From Ditylenchus dipsaci (lineage: Eukaryota > Nematoda > Chromadorea > Rhabditida > Anguinidae), in assembly GCA_004194705.1 (NCBI GenBank), contig SADC01000170.1:1-64000 (forward strand): DNA of 64,000 nucleotides, read 5' to 3'. The stretch's first letter is position 1. The number at the start of each line of letters is the position of its first letter. The position numbers were made by a program, and so were the translations under genes. Of this stretch, positions 23,500 through 36,349 are shown piece by piece. The notes under the pieces were generated by a model. The model worked only from the letters and a program-made list of their open reading frames with translations. It had not been told where the DNA came from and searched no databases.

Positions 23500-24743
23500 T
23501 TGGTCAAAACTATACCAAAATGAAATTGAGTTTTTGAAAATGTTTTTTTTTATATATTGCTTCAATTAGCTTTCTTTCAGAATAGAATACCAAAGTTTGT
23601 CTATTATCCTTGTCCAGAACAATGATGGAAAACAATAAGTTTGCTAAACCAACAAACTGCTCTGCAATTTTTTCTTTCTTTTTGTACTGCAAAGTTGGTT
23701 CAATCTTATTTGCAAAGAAAAGACTGTTTTTATACAAAATGATTTTCGCTAAGCCAACAATATTGAAATAAAAGTAATTTTAAGAAGAAAGACAAAAATA
23801 AAAACGATCTAGCACGAGTACAGGGTGTTTCAATTTTTTTCTGACACTTTTACGTCTCTAAAATTTTTTTCGACCCTAGTATCGTATACAAACACACCTC
23901 CCATGTAATTTTTTTTTTCAAAATCGTGTTTCAACCTATTGGCAATTTTTATGCCTGAAACCAATAAAGAAAGTGTTTAAAAAATGTGTTGCTAACTTTT
24001 TTGGACTTAGGTGTACGTACTATTGAGGGTTGCGGGCACTTGTTGCGCGAAAAAAAATTCAAAATACGCTCTGTCGCCTAATATTCGTGGTCATTATTGC
24101 AGTCATTTTGCATAATGACTGCACTTTTGTACAAAAAAAATGTGTAGCATTTGCTAGTCTTATTTTTGGGACTGAGTTTGTTAGCCGTTGACTATGACCA
24201 CTGCTGTTGAGTGACTGCTGCTGATTTATTAGACTTAATAGTTATTGCTAGAAGACAGTCTGCAGAGCAGGATCGTAAAGTAAAAATGATTACCATTCTC
24301 GCTCTAAAAAGACGGCATTTTATAATACGTTTCACACTATTTTGCCAGTCTGCAGATGTTGTGGTAGGGCCACCAGCAGGCCAGTCGCATTGTGGCTAAA
24401 TTGGAGCCTGTCCCGGCCTCGAAAAATCTGGCTTATTTGTTTAAAAAAAGTTTTAGATTACTTCTTTGCAAACTTTTTTCTCCAAACAACCTCTTTAAAA
24501 TACTCGTTTCAAATACCTTTACGCATCTATTTTGTGGTTTGTTATTTTTGATGGCCTTAAAAAGTTTTTTTTGTATTAGTCAGTTGTGTTCGGTGTTTTC
24601 AAGTCTTATAAATCAAGGCAAATGTAGTTTATTTCTTTATCAGTGTCTTAGAAGTTTGTGTCTGCCCACCTTCCGCTAATGTGATCAGAAAAAGCGCACG
24701 TAGTAGTTCAATTTTTTATTTTTGTATATAAAGGGACACAAAA
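23500..24743. other. Intergenic region between the divergent protease and UGT genes
   Basis: AT-rich with no gene I can support. This stretch should hold both promoters. TATATAAAG at 24725-24733 is only 11 bp before the UGT ATG, too close for a standard TATA box of that start, so it may be chance. Confidence 0.45.
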
Positions 24744-27700
24744 ATGATAGAAGCAATTTGTTTTATCTTATTCCTGCCTTCTTATCACACAAATGAATTT
24801 GCTTCCCTTTGGCCGTTTATTCTGCTTGTTGTTTTGTGTGATTATTCTAATGGTTACAAAATCCTGGTTTACAACCCTAAATTTGGTGGAAGTCATGTTA
24901 CTTTTGGTGAAAATTGGCAGATACACTCGCTGCAGCGGGACACGATGTGGTAAAAAAATTTAAAGAGATATTTGGTCCTATAAAAGAAAAGGACAGTTTT
25001 TTAACTTGTTTCCCTGCTGCGTTTTTTTCGAAACTTTTTAGGCTTACAAGGGAACCTCTCGAACTTGTTTTCACTCGAAAATTAGAGTTTGGTCTCATTG
25101 GATAGTCAGTGTGTGACTTTAAATCAAAAGTGTTGAGATCTCGGGACCATACATCAAAAAGTTGGAATGAGAAGGCTCATAAAGTATTGAAAACCACAGG
25201 GGGAACTAAGGCAATTTTGAACATAAATGTGGGCTTTATACACGCATTGCCTAGGTCACAGGTTCGAATACCACTAGGTACACACCCATTTTTACCCATT
25301 TTATTTCTAAGTTTGGTTTCTAAATTATCCTCAGGCTCTTAGCTATCTGAAAATTTTATTAGCGAACGGTAAAATTAAAGTAAAAAAATTAGTGTGCACC
25401 CAGTGGTATTTGAACCTGTGAACCTAGGCGATGCATATACAAAGCCCCTTCAATAATTAACTGCCTTCTCGTCCTAACTTTTAGGCCTATGGGCACGAGA
25501 TCTCAACGTATTTGATTTAAAGTCGCATACTCGCTATCTAATGAGACCGAACTCTAATTTGCGAGTGAAAAACAAGTTCGCGAGGTTCCCTTGTTAGTCG
25601 AGAATAGACCAGCGTATGTTATGATGGACTCAAAATTATCTCAGACTTATGTTATGTCCTAATATACGTTAACTAAGCCTTACCTAAGCCTAAGCCAAAA
25701 AAGCTTTAAAAGCCTAATAATTTTAATCCTAAAAAGTCACAAAAAAGCAACAAGGCTATTGTGTCTTCTTTTTCGATAAAGACAGATTAAAAAAAACGGG
25801 CTGGCAAAGAAAATTTAAAATTTTTCTAGCAAAACATTTGTGTTATTCAATCAACTAGCTATTTGAAAGTGAATTTTCAAAATATCATTTATACAAAGCG
25901 TTTAAAAAGATTTAAAAAAAAAAGATTGCGAAAATAACGACTGTGCTGCGGAAAAAAAAAACCCTTTAACGGAAAAAATTCTCAGCCGCAATCGTTGTGT
26001 AGGAAAGTAGCTCTGGTGAAAAATCATCCAAGGCAAGACAACGCTAAAAAAACCATTTAAAGGGCATGCCCCTGCTATCACAGGTGGTGCCCGCCAATTC
26101 TAATTTTATTCCTAATCATTGAACTTCTGTGCGGTTTTTTTACTTGCTTTTTAACAAAACTATCTGAAATAAAATTCAAGGCATTGTTTTATTAGAAACC
26201 AATAAAAAAATTCATACAGAAGTCCAATGATCAGGAAAAATTTTTGAATTCCTGGCCACCACCTCTTATTGTCGTGATACGCCCCTCTGAGACTATTTTT
26301 CTGTTTAGGCGTAGCCTTAAATTCAGGATAGATCAGCGTGTGTATGATGGACTCAAACGTGTGTTCCGAACTATAACAGTCAACTCTCGATATAGTGCGG
26401 TCGCTAAGGACCACAAAAAGAGCACTACAGTCAACTCTTGCTGTAATATACACGTATATTATAGCGAGAGTTGATTGTATTTTTACCTTTTTTCTCAAAT
26501 TTTGTTTTTGCATCTCAGATGTTTTCACATCGTTTTGTAGCTGAGATTCTCCTCTTTTGATTGAGTGGTCAAACACCCTAATTGAAAATAATTTTTGAGG
26601 AAATCACACCAACTTTACACCAAAAAAACAAGTATGAGGCTTAACTTGGTTTTTCAGTGTAGAGTTGGTGTGATTTCCTCAAAAATTATTTTCAATTAGG
26701 GTGTTTGACCACCCAATCAAAAGAGGAGAATCTCAGCTAAAAAACAGTGTGAAAACATCTGAGATGTGAAAACAAAATTTAAGAAAAAAAGTAAAAAATA
26801 CAGTCAACTCTTACTATAATATACGTGTATATTATAGCGAAAGTTGACTGTATAGCGAGAGTTCAATTTATCGAGAATTGACTGTATACTAAACCATTTG
26901 GTCATCGAACAAAGCGCACTATACCGAGAGCGCACTATGGCGAGAGCACACCGTACTGGTGTTTTACAGGCCTTGTACGGCTTTGTCTGCCACTTTTTTT
27001 ATCCGAACCCACCGTAATAACTTTATACCAAAAATAACTACTTTGCTTTATTCAGTCTTCCTGTTTTTAGAGTTTACAGTCATGATGAAATTCGGCATTG
27101 CACAGTTTTGGTTGAACAATCGCGTACCGCTAATACCTTTTAAGAACATCAATTTAAAATTTACCTTGACACGTTCAAGACTACTTCTCAGTTTGGCTGA
27201 ATTAAACAACACTACCAGCTTATCACCAGCACACCACTTCCATTAAAGAAGGAATTAAATTTTTTTAGTTCCTAAAAATTTTAACAAGTCAAAAACTAAT
27301 AAAAAAAAACTCCCTTTGCATTCTCTGCTGAATACAGTTTGACAGGACTAAAATGATTATTTTTTTTCGCGCTTGAACTCTTTTTTATAAAATTTTTTCT
27401 TTTTTTTGATCACAAGAGATTAGCTTACCAAAAAAAAGAGACAAAAATTAGAAGGAAAAGTATATGGGTCTGAAAATATGGCAAATAAATTTTTTATAAA
27501 AAATTAAAATTACGATTTTTACAATTTAGGTGGTGTACCAGCCAGTCTTAAACGATAACATCAGCTTTTCTGGCACCAAAAACAAGAGTGTGCGCTACTA
27601 TGTGATGCCAAGAAAGGAGGATTATGTGCCGAATTCTCTGTGGAAAACAACAAGAAATGCTGTGGAAAAAAGACTCGTTGGCAAAAACATTAGAGATGAT

Positions 27701-30700
27701 GGGTGTTATGACCAGAATCAAGAGGGATTTTTGCAAAAGTAAGCTTAAGCTTTTGACAACAATAAAATTTTTGAATTTTGTATTACAAAAATTTCGTATT
27801 ACTTTTCAAAAAATCAAACATTTGCGTATTATTTGCGTATAATCATGGTACGCCAAGTATGGTATAGTTTGTCTTGAATCGAAATGATTTGCATTAAATT
27901 GGTATTTACCGCCAATATTCTTGAGAGGCATAATCTGTAATTTCGGAAATTTTTTAGCAACGCCATTTTTTTCGAGTTTGTTTTCTTCTGGACATGTTAT
28001 ATATCATACGACTCTAAATTTATCGCTGAGCAATACGTTCTCAGGTGTCGATCTTAAATTTTTCTAAAAATTTAAAGTTCTGGCTTTTTCTTACAGAGTG
28101 ATTTTTTCAACCACCAAAAATAATCTCTTTCTTAAAACGGATGTAAGTGGGCTATTTTAAATGTGCTTATATGCATTTTTCGGCTTAACAACTTGGCTTG
28201 AACAGCTCTACAAGATAGTTGAAAAAATTAGTGTACTGTTGCAAAAACTTTGCAATTTCAAGCAATTCAAATCAAATTTTTTGTTCCAAAATTTCACCCG
28301 TGACTCTACTGATGAGGGAAAGAATTTAATTGTATTTTTGGAATATGCACAATAAACTGTTTGCGATGTTGTCAAACGGGTACACGATTTCGAATGCAGC
28401 TCGGAGTATTTGGAGCTTTGAAATTGAAAAGTCAGAAACCACGGGGGTGGGGGAACAAAAGCAATTTTTTTAAATTTTTATGATCACAAACTGAAAATCT
28501 GACACGGGATTCATGGTGTATATAACATGTCCAGTAGAAAAAAGTCAAAAAAATAATGCAATGCAAAAACAATGCAAAAGTGAAATGAATCAGTCTTGCT
28601 GCCTCAGCAGACTCAGTCTAGACCGAAACCGAGTCTCGTTCAGGGTCTCATTGGAAATTTTTTGAAAGTCTCGATATCAGTCGAAATTTTGGCCAAAAGC
28701 CTTGTCTTTACTAAAACCCCGAAAAAAATTCTGATGAATTCATAATTATTTATAGTCGTGCTGAAAGACACAGAGAACTTGGAGAAGTTACGTCTAGAAA
28801 ACTTTGATCTAGCTATGACAGAGCTGTTTGAATCATGTGGCCTGGGTATCATCAAATATTTGGCATCAAACGTCACATCACAACCTTCAGTGCTGCTTTA
28901 AACCCCTACGCTACCTCCACTCTCGGGCTGCAAATGACTCCTTCTTATGTGCCTGGACTTCTAGGATTAACTACCGATCAGATGAGCTTTCCGGAGAGAA
29001 TCTTAAATTTTTGGGCTACATCCCAGACTACTTGTTCACAAAAGCCATGTTTGACGGAGAAGTGGAGAGTGTGATCAGAGAAAAAGTGCCCGACTTTAAC
29101 ATGATGGTTGGTTTTAACACTTATTATATCATAAAATGTGATGACCCCATTTTGGGGTCATCTCAACCACAAACTGGGGGTTATAAACTTGAAATTAAGA
29201 TGTGCGCATGAAATTACCTGCGGGATGATCCAAAGTGCTGTTACGACAAAAAAAACGTTTAGATCAGAATTCTAATTCTTAAGCAGAATTCTCAAACATA
29301 AAGGACCATCGCCGTTGATGACAATGGCAATTTCGAGTTTTTGAGTTCGCGAGGGACAGCCGAAAATGCGGAAAATATTTTGCGAATTATTTTTTTATTT
29401 GTATTTAAAAATTTAAATTTTATGCATGAGATGAGGCGAATCAACTGTTACCAATAATGAGTTATAGCTCAATGGGAGTCGGCTAGGTCGTCCGATCAGG
29501 CATTGTCAAGCAACGTTGGGCTCGACCAGTTGATGGTTCTTCATTTTGAACAAATTTTAATCGCAAACAAAAAATAATTCAAAATATATTTTCGAAATAA
29601 AAGAGCTGTCCCCCGCGAATTCAAAAACTCGAAATCGCCATTGTTCTCAACGGCGATGGTCCTATAAATAACATCTTCTTTATCTTAGTAACAAAACTTT
29701 TTAACACGTTACCGACTCGGCAAAAATAAACTCGCTAGCCGCTTCAAGTCTCCAATGACAAACTCGCTATTAAACAAGCTGTCTAGCTTAAAGAGTTGTC
29801 GGTGTCGTGCGCTTTACCAACGGATAAAATTCGAAATCGTAAAGTTAATATAACATCCAAAATTTTTAACATACAGTCGACGCTCGTTATGACGTCTAGC
29901 CAAAAGTTCGTTCCCGCCTGGGGCCCGACACTTTTTTACTTCTATTTTTGAAGTCTTTTGCTGAATATGATTCTTCAGCCTAGTCAAAAAAAATCGCAAG
30001 GATTTCGATTTTGCCGATCGTTTTCGAGAATAACGATAATTTTGCTATTGAGACCTGCAAAAAAAAGAGATATCGTCATTCCCAAAAACGATCGGCAAAA
30101 TCAGACATATGCAAATATATATTCAGAATCAAATCCAGCAAAAGACTTTAATAATAGAGGTAAAAAAGAGTCAGACCCTAGGCAGGAATGAACTTTTGGC
30201 GAGACGTTATAACAAGTCGACTGTAGAAGTTTAAAAACACCCAGTTTTGATGGATTTCATGGCAGGGTATTAAAAAAGACAACATTTTATTGCGTGTTGG
30301 CAAGTGCAGCTAACAAGGTAATCGCCCGAATCGTAAAATGTAAACCCTTAAATTTTATTTGGTTTCAGAATTTTTCTATGTTTTCTGATGCACTGAATAC
30401 GAAAATTGTGCCTATGGCCATACCTGGTGTCGCCACAAAATTTCAATTTTCGGATGCTTCGGGCTCTCATCCTGATTTTTAGCTTTTTGGAATCTAAAAA
30501 AGATCAGCTTTGAAGACCAAGGCATCTGAAAATTGTAATTTTTTTTATTGACTCCAAGCATGCCCTATACGCAAGATTTTCGTATTCAGCGTATCAAAAA
30601 CGCAAAAATGATAAAAGCAAATCAAATTTTAAGGATTTACATTTACAGTTCGGGCGGCTCGCTTGTAAATTTTTAAGACAGAAAGTTTGGCTTTTGGTGA

Positions 30701-33119
30701 GTTTCGCCCTTCGGCAAGGTTTAGAGATCGGTAAATAATAAATATAATATATTTTCGTCTACCAGTCGATTATCTATTTTAAAACTAAAAGGGAAATTGT
30801 CAGGACACAATTGCTGATTCAGCCTTCTATTTCGTCAACTCAGAAGAACACATAGACTATGCCCAGCCAATCACACATAAAATCGTATATATGGGAGGTC
30901 TAGGAAAAGTTCAATCAGTCCCTTTGGAGCAGGTATTTCTTTTTAATCTTGAAAAAATCTAAATTTTCTGTTTGCAGAATTATGTGGACATTTTCTCCTC
31001 AGCTAAAAGAGGAGTCATACTATTTTCATTTGGATCAGTGGTGCAGAGCAACCAAATGAGTCCTGAGATCAAAAAGGCGTTTTTGGATGCATTTGCAGAG
31101 TTCCCAGACATTAATTTTGTCTGGAAGTATGAGAAAGACGAAGACCAAGTGGCTAAAGACTACAAAAATGTGTTCACTGGAAAATGGCTGCCTCAAAACG
31201 AATTTTTAGGTAGGCATTTGTTGTGTTTCCTTTCTCTTAGTCCCTTCCCAGGAATTTGTCCAGAGGTGGAGGCGTAGTGTATTGGCAGCACGTTGGCCCG
31301 GTAATCCAAAAGAGCTGGTTCAATTCCAGCCACCACCATTTTCCTCTGGACGATCAATTCCATAACAGCATTCAAAACTTAAGTTCAATAGCTGTGCCTT
31401 CTTAAAGGGGCATGCCCACGCTAATAAGAGGTGGTGCCCGGAATTCAAAATTTTTTCCCAATCGTTGAACTTCTGTAAGAATTTTTCAACTTGGTTTCTA
31501 ACACAACAAGGCCTAGAATTTAATTTTAGGTATTGTTTGATTAGAAACCAAGTTGAAAAATCCGTACAGAAGTTCAATGATTAGGAAAAATTTTGAATTC
31601 CAGGGCGCCACCTCTTATTAACGTGGGCATGCCCCTTTAACCATCAAAAATTGTGCTTTTACCTTTGGTAACTTACTGTTTGTTGCTAGTGTGTGATCCG
31701 AGTGCCATAAATTTGGTTCTATCCCACTATGTGGTGCCAAAATATGCCATGGGGCCCCTGTTGTTTTTTCTTAAAAAATGTCTTGGTCCCTGCTGTTTTA
31801 AATGAGGCAAAAAAGCGGCACTTCTTTAGTTCCCCCAATACTCGGATTTTTTGAAAAGTGACCCGAAATCACCCCCGAACTGATTTTTTCTGCACAAAAA
31901 GGTACGAGAAGCATTTCTAAACACTTTCTGAATAAAAAAGTTGAATTTTATCAAAAAAATTGCCACCCACCCCTTGGGGTAGATGGTCTTTTTATGGTAT
32001 TTTCGACCGAATTTTAATTTTTTTTTCCAAGCAAAATCTAGGTGAAAGTGCTAGATTTTGAACAGGTTTTTACTTTCTGGGGCCTACCGCATAAATAAAC
32101 TCTGGTATGCATACATTTTTATGCATTCAGAGTCCCTTTCGAGTGATTTGTGTCTCAGGTATGTATGTGTGCGCATCTCAGTAGCTTTTCCCCTCCTTTA
32201 AAGGGCTGCGAAGCTACTTATGTTGAAAAAAACGGCCTCGTTGGCGCAGTGGATAAACGTTAGTGTTCAATGTCCCAAAATGTGGTGCAGGCTCGACCCC
32301 ACGTTGTGGCACGCCATTTTTTTGGCTTTTTGACCAATTTATCGGGCAATTAGGAATCAAAGATCTAAATTTTTACAATAAGTTGGTCAAACAAGTCAAA
32401 AAAAGTAGCGCACCTCTAAGTTGGGTCAAACCTGCGCGCCATTTGGGCCATAAAACACAAACGCTTATCCACTGCGCAGTTGATGTTGAATTTCCCAACC
32501 TGAGTAGCTTCACTTCCCACCAAGGCATATTTTTGGCACCAGATGGTGGGTTAGTACCATAATTTTTATGCCAAAACAATTTGACATAAGTTATTTACAG
32601 ATCACCCGCGGTTACTAGCCTTCATCTCTCACGCCGGCATGAACTCCATCATAGAAGCGGCTAGCAAAGGAGTGCCAATGATTTGCATGCCAGTGTTTGC
32701 GGATCAAAAAGAAATGCTAAGCTTCTAGAAAGGCGAGGAATGGCTGTATTACTGGACAAAACTGATCTCAGCAAGGAAACATAGTTGCTGCTATCAATAA
32801 TCTTCTTTCCAATCCCTCCTACAAAGCTAATGCTCAACTTCTATCCAGAATGGTCAAGGCCAAACCGATGAAATCTGAAGAGAGAGTGGTAAAGTACGCC
32901 GAATTTGCAGCTGAGTTTGGAGACACAGGCACTCTGCAGCTCCAGGGCAAGCATCTGACTTTTGTGCAGCTCCACTCTTTGGATGTCATCTTCACACTAA
33001 TGGTCCTGTTAATGGCTGTGATAGCACTAATGTTTTGGGCAGTCAGGAAGATGATCAGATGGGCTAAGGTGAAAGTCAAGAATAATGTGGCCAATGGAGA
33101 CTTAAAGAAGAAAAATTAG
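24744..33119 (+). CDS. UDP-glucuronosyltransferase, nematode type, six exons (copy 1)
   Basis: Transfers sugar from a UDP-sugar to lipophilic molecules in the ER. Exons: 24744-24949, 27530-27738, 28756-29106, 30804-30932, 30978-31209, 32601-33119; junctions are in phase. Exon 1 gives a hydrophobic leader, then [17 protein letters not shown] and [12 protein letters not shown]. Exon 3 carries [10 protein letters not shown]; exon 4 [10 protein letters not shown]; exon 5 [11 protein letters not shown] and [11 protein letters not shown]; exon 6 the UDP-sugar signature ([27 protein letters not shown]). A C-terminal membrane segment follows ([20 protein letters not shown]) with a basic tail ending KKKN, a plausible ER-retention tail. 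An AATAAA lies at about 33173. One-base losses occur in exon 1 (TTTGGTG), exon 2 (two), exon 3 and exon 6 (two), each in or beside a homopolymer; several are intact in the second copy. Intron 1 (2.6 kb) holds three foldback elements. Confidence 0.9.
25028..25612. mobile_element. Foldback element with about 250-bp arms in UGT intron 1
   Basis: The left arm (acaagggaacctctcgaact, ggtctcattggatagt, tgttgagatctcg) is matched in reverse by the right arm (cgagatctcaacg, actatctaatgagacc-type, gaggttcccttgt). Each arm contains a tRNA B-box-like string (ggttcgaatacc near 25261, inverse near 25405), so the arms may derive from a tRNA-related SINE. Confidence 0.75.
26058..26285. mobile_element. Palindromic MITE, about 230 bp (GGCATGCCC family)
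   Basis: Arms share gaacttctgt / acagaagtccaatgat and the ends gggcatgcccctg / cgtgatacgcccc. Related copies lie at 31404-31641 (repeated at 59134-59370) and 48770-49003. All are near-perfect hairpins around a centre containing tagaaaccaa. Confidence 0.7.
26378..26930. repeat. Large palindrome in UGT intron 1; centre is the duplication breakpoint
   Basis: Left arm about 26427-26612, right arm about 26660-26850: tgtgatttcctcaaaaatta and gggtgtttgaccaccc-type strings occur inverted on both sides of a 45-bp spacer. Both arms end in a 54-bp mini-palindrome with pogo-like ends (acagtcaactct..agttgactgta). The second UGT copy starts at the inner edge of the right arm (26669 = 54418). Confidence 0.8.
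29872..30225. mobile_element. pogo/Tigger-like MITE in UGT intron 3
   Basis: TA-flanked ends: tacagtcgacgctcgttatg and the inverse ending ataacaagtcgactgta, about 45 bp of inverted match (gttcgttcccgcct / gcaggaatgaac). An inner palindrome holds gccgatcgttttcgagaata and its inverse. Upstream in the same intron, 29280-29660 is another foldback (ggaccatcgccgttga / tcaacggcgatggtcc) enclosing a tRNA-like piece at about 29460-29535. Confidence 0.8.
31265..31337 (+). other. tRNA-like sequence with intact A and B boxes (SINE or pseudo-tRNA)
   Basis: TAGTGTATTGG fits the A box and GGTTCAATTCC the B box. The T-arm stem (GCTGG/CCAGC) is perfect, and the ends GGTGGAG / CACCACC pair at six of seven positions. 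The anticodon arm is irregular (a TTGG/CCAA stem with an oversized loop), so I do not call a functional tRNA. Second copy at 58996-59067. Confidence 0.5.
31404..31641. mobile_element. Palindromic MITE, about 238 bp, in UGT intron 5
   Basis: Ends ttaaaggggcatgcccacg and the inverse acgtgggcatgcccctttaa. Inner arms carry gttgaacttctgt..acagaagttcaatga and caacttggtttcta..tagaaaccaagttg. Near-perfect hairpin. Confidence 0.85.
32089..32490. repeat. Interspersed hairpin repeat followed by an inverted tRNA-like pair
   Basis: 32089-32180 is a copy of the ctggtatgcataca hairpin family. 32232-32310 starts gcctcgttggcgcagtgg, resembling an elongator tRNA-Met 5' half, with a B-box-like gcaggctcgacccc. 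Its 5' part recurs inverted near 32463 (cgcttatccactgcgcag), giving a foldback. Confidence 0.6.
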
Positions 33120-36100
33120 ATAGGAAATAATAACTTGTAATATTATAATAATAATATTTTGTATATGTTTTGAATAAATGACTTTATGTAAAATAAACAA
33201 ATAAAAGCGCCGTCTACGCTCGAATTAGCGCACCCCCAAATTAACGCACGCTCAATTAGCGCACGGCTTTGGTCGGTCCCCAGGGGGTGCGGTAATTCAA
33301 GCGTCGACTGTACTAGATAAATTATAAAGAAAAATTCCCAAGCTGGATTTCATCTGCAATGTAATTTCAAACGCAGTCAACTTTGACCTTTAAATGTGCA
33401 CACCACGATGCACCACTTATTTCCAAAAACAAATTACATACCTGATTACAAGTCAAATACGAATACCGTATTTTCTCTAATAAGGCGGCATGCTGCTTTA
33501 TTTTTCAAGCTCGATCTAGCATGCCGCCTTATTGGGTGTGATTCACCCCAATAAGTGCAGCTAGATTGGCTATATAAGATGCTTACAGAGAAACACTTCC
33601 CAAATACTATATTTAGATAAGTTTCACATTTTTTTGACGGTTTGTAGGCTACCGATCATCTAATTACGTTGATCGACTTACAGCTTGTGCTTGAACAAAA
33701 TCATTTTTAGTCACATTGTGAAATCGATTGAGTTTCCGAGTAGAGTATTTTTAAAATAGAAGCGTTAAACATTTTGGAGCATTGATTCACTTCAACTCAA
33801 AGCCGTTCCTGATGTCATGTTATGAAATATGCTAAAAGTTAGTGCAGCAAAGTTTAGAACACCCGAAACACATATTTCTCAAAAGAAACCCGAAAATCTC
33901 GATATAAATGGGTAAATAGCGCGTGGAATCGGTTAAAACAGAGAGGTAGAAAATCTTTTTAACTAACTAATTTTTACTCATTTTGTAGCGTACATTCAGA
34001 GCTACAAAATAAATGTAAACTCATAGATTAGGAGGAATCAAGACAAAAAGAAAAGCTTGAGGTGTGATTTGAATCTGCAACTTTTCAGTACCAGAAATGT
34101 CCCTCTCCTTCAATTATTTCCTACCCTTTTTCAAAATTCAATTAAAATAACTGAATTCTCGCCCTTTTTAATCAAAATCGGGTAAATTGCTCCGACTTGC
34201 GGTGTTCAAGCAAAACCGGAGCAATTTACCTGATTTTGATTAAAAAGGGGAAATATTTTAGTTATTTTATTCTCTAAGACAACATTTCCAAATTACCCAA
34301 TTTCTGGAGTAATTTTTTATTTAAAAAGATATCTATGAGAAACCTCGTGCATTTCTAAGTCTAGAAAATTTCTATCACTCTCTGAAAAACAGCAAAATAG
34401 ATGCCGGCTGTATAAACCGTGGTACAGTCGACGCTTTATATAACGGACAGAAAATTTGGTTTGGTTGGTTTGAAATGAAATTGACTGAATTGACTTATAT
34501 AAGAGGCAAAAATTTAATAATAAATAAAAGCTCTATATAACGGACAAATGGCTGAAAATCCCAAGTTTAATTTTAATTGAAACGGTTTCCATCCGAGACC
34601 ACATACAAAAATGAATATACACATGAATATAACACCCCAGGCATCTGCACGGGCCCTACTTTTGGCCCGGGCCGGCCCGTGCTGGCCCGGTTACCCAATG
34701 GTTAAGAGTGAAATTCACACAATCATTTTTCCTGTAATAACATTTATTCAGCAACATCACTCAAACAAAATAACATTTTCCATTAGAGATTATCAGATAG
34801 AAGAAATGGCCGGCCCGGCCCGTGACTTTTTCGGCCGGTCCGTGGGGGTTTTGAAACATGCCAGGCCGGCCCGTGCACATGCCTGATACACCCCCATTTT
34901 AAGCTTCTTTATGGATTTGATTACTGCAAGTCTTTTAACAGAAATTTCTATACCATTGGATAGCTTAGACTTTGCGCTATCACTTAAAAAAACTTCACGC
35001 AAGTTCATTGGAAATACAAAAGTTTGGTTAAAAAGAAGTTCAAATTAGCGTTTGGCAGAGCCCACCTGCCAACTTCAAATGGTTTTATCTCCAAGTGACT
35101 CCGAAAAAAAAAATCTGGCCGGTACAAATGCAGCAGTTTTTCTCGAGCTTTCTTTCAGTGTTTTAGTTTTAAGATTCACCGTCGGTTCTAAATCAACTCA
35201 GTAGTTTTATGAACACTTCCATTTTGGTTAATTTCGGCATGCACTGTAATCTGAAAAGATTGAATGCCATGAATGCTTCTGTCAACATTCATGTGTTATG
35301 ACAATGTACCTTAAGACTTGGCACGTCGATTGCAATCTCGATTTCTGTCTATGTATCCAATTGGACTGAGCTATATCTCTTGTGAATACTCAGGTGAAGT
35401 TTTCAGGTTTCGATTAAATCCAAGTGGACTTTGATCAGTTACTCAGAGATCCTCTAATCAATCGTTAACTTTTGTGTTTTTTTGTTTTGTTTCCAGAGCA
35501 CATTTGAAAGAATTTGGAAAGGCTTAAATTTAAAAAATTCAAGAAAAAATTTTTGGTTTAAAAACCACTTACCTCTCAGAAGTCAAAATGACCAAATTTG
35601 AGCATCGATTTTGGAGGATTTTGGAAATGTCATGCAAATAAAGCTATTCTTAGCTGTATCTAATAAATAACTCATACTAGTGCGATAATTAAAAAAAACC
35701 CAACATTTTCACAGAAAAAATGAGAAAAAATTCAAATTTCGTACAAAAAGAGTGCCACAGCACGTTTGCGACTTTTGAATTTTGCACACTATGCCCTGCC
35801 ACCTTTAAAGCACCATGAAACTTGATAAGCACAGCAATTTATGAATTTTGAATTTGCGCGGGACCACCCTGATTTTGTCAATAATGTTTTCGAATTGTGT
35901 TTGCCTGTCAAATTTTTTCAAGATATAGAACCGCTTACTAGTCGAGCCAAACGTTGCTTGACATTGCCAGATCGGACGACTTATCCTAATTATACTGCAC
36001 TATAATTACTTATATGAGTACGAAATAAAAATTTACTCATAAATGCAATTCAAATTTTCAATGCAAACAAAAAATATTAATTCAAAAACATTATGAATAA

Positions 36101-36349
36101 AATTAGGGTGGTTACGCAAATTGTTGTGCTTATCAAGTTTCATGGTCCTTTAAGTAAGAAGCTGTATAGACAAAACACAAATAATCGTTTTTCTTCTAAC
36201 AGCTTATCTTATTACTTTCGGGGTCTAAAATTCAGAAAAATCATATTTCTTATCAGCCCGCTTTATTAAAATACAAAGAGTTGAGTAAAAATTTATATCA
36301 ATTTCGACTTTCTTGACTAACAAAATTTATTTTACTTTTCTACTAAAGA
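33120..36349. repeat. UGT 3' flank: MITEs and palindromes
   Basis: 33207-33312: pogo-like MITE end (aattagcgcac repeats, gcgtcgactgta). 33464-33541: TACCGTATTT-type end with a gcggcatgc hairpin. 34140-34275: palindrome (aatcgggtaaattgctccg / cggagcaatttacctgatt). 34430-34560: pogo-like piece (tacagtcgacgctttatata). 34638-34885: hAT-like MITE. 34886-36349 is AT-rich with nothing I recognise. The same features recur, shifted, at 60850-64000. Confidence 0.7.
34638..34885. mobile_element. GC-rich hAT-like MITE (CAGGCATNTGCAC ends)
   Basis: Ends caggcatctgcacgggcc and the inverse ggcccgtgcacatgcctg. The flanks taacaccc and atacaccc match at six of eight bases, compatible with a decayed 8-bp target duplication. 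Subterminal DNA is rich in ggcccg. Second copy about 62360-62604; decayed relative at 20720-20843. Confidence 0.65.

Larger units (their letters stand above)
26669..36281. repeat. Segmental duplication, copy 1 (9.6 kb)
   Basis: It aligns end to end with 54418-64000. The offset drifts from 27749 to 27719, meaning copy 2 has lost a net 30 bases. The differences I inspected are almost all one-base changes in homopolymer length, with very few substitutions (for example a C inserted at about 63468). It contains UGT exons 2-6, their introns and 3.1 kb downstream. Confidence 0.95.

Noticed and set aside
24725..24733. TATA box of the UGT gene
   Set aside because: It lies 11 bp before the ATG, too close to place a start site upstream of that ATG.
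29460..29535. tRNA gene
   Set aside because: A-box and B-box-like strings are present, but no cloverleaf pairs; it lies inside a foldback.
32232..32310. tRNA-Met gene
   Set aside because: The 5' half looks like tRNA-Met, but the acceptor stem does not close and part of it is repeated inverted downstream, so it is a tRNA-derived repeat.
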